Below are positions 63,984 through 64,000 of a DNA stretch of 64,000 nt, piece after piece. A model generated the notes under the pieces. It ran no database searches. It was not told the origin of the DNA and saw only the letters and a list, made by a program, of their open reading frames with translations. Positions within the stretch are counted from its first letter, which is position 1, and each line of letters opens with the position of its first letter. Location of the stretch: NCBI RefSeq assembly GCF_023757625.1, contig NZ_JALGBZ010000002.1, positions 620,001 through 684,000 of the forward strand. Reading direction: 5' to 3'. The position numbers and the translations under genes were made by a program. Origin of the DNA: Halomonas sp. S3-1-1. Lineage in GTDB: Bacteria > Pseudomonadota > Gammaproteobacteria > Pseudomonadales > Halomonadaceae.

Positions 63984-64000
63984 ACGTTTTGACAAAATAC
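63980..64000 (+). CDS. Start of a gene cut by the right edge
   Basis: ATG at 63980 overlaps the lipoprotein stop (ATGA) and is open to the end of the window, encoding MNVLTKY. Only seven codons are visible. The overlap supports it as a real, co-translated gene, but nothing can be said about its function. Confidence 0.5.

Overview
The window is GC-rich, densely coded chromosomal DNA from a gammaproteobacterium. It is most likely a member of the Halomonadaceae (Halomonas or a close relative). This rests on glucosylglycerate osmolyte genes, PTS-Ntr and porin genes typical of marine or halophilic gammaproteobacteria, and gene orders shared with Pseudomonas (HAD phosphatase-rppH-ptsP ... TSUP-lgt-thyA-folA) and with E. 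coli (nudE-yrfG-hslR-hslO-pckA). The taxonomic call is inference. I see no rRNA, tRNA, prophage, transposase gene or CRISPR array.

Layout. (1) 1-8035: compatible-solute genes. A glucosyl-3-phosphoglycerate phosphatase (cut by the left edge) and synthase face a GH13 phosphorylase that probably degrades glucosylglycerate; two sister chemoreceptors and a DsbG-like protein lie between. (2) 8342-13779: nrdR-ribD-ribB(X)-ribH-nusB-thiL-pgpA, with no riboflavin synthase gene and a degenerate RibA domain. (3) 13996-20102: a DUF945 protein, a Lon protease and an Aer-type PAS chemoreceptor. (4) 20270-24879: nudE, yrfG, hslR, hslO and pckA. (5) 25002-31871: a LysR regulator, a DUF1127 protein, tex, gshA, dsbB and an arylformamidase-like hydrolase. 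(6) 31925-44657: a 12.7-kb minus-strand operon of thirteen genes that I read as aerobic CoA-dependent degradation of anthranilate (2-aminobenzoate). It encodes a fused monooxygenase/reductase, SDR, MarR regulator, crotonase, acyl-CoA dehydrogenase, CoA ligase, a complete Liv-type ABC importer, a hotdog thioesterase and a Rid-family protein. (7) 44971-49910: rsd and an RND pump with its adaptor. (8) 50111-60716: mdh, HAD phosphatase, rppH, ptsP, TANGO2-like protein, TSUP permease, lgt, thyA, folA and a ProQ-domain protein. (9) 60979-64000: two related porins, the second behind a Fur-box-like site, then a lipoprotein that overlaps a gene cut by the right edge.

How parts work together. In region 6 the ligase, monooxygenase/reductase and beta-oxidation-like enzymes form one pathway, with uptake (Liv), a local MarR switch and candidate clean-up enzymes (thioesterase, Rid) on the same transcript. 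Region 1 offers both synthesis and phosphorolytic recovery of glucosylglycerate. Non-coding features include several clear terminators, a promoter nested in the hslO terminator, an 18-nt tandem repeat before nrdR, a 156-bp palindromic MITE-like element that supplies the end of a coding sequence, and an array of about 148-bp units built from REP-like palindromes between lgt and thyA.
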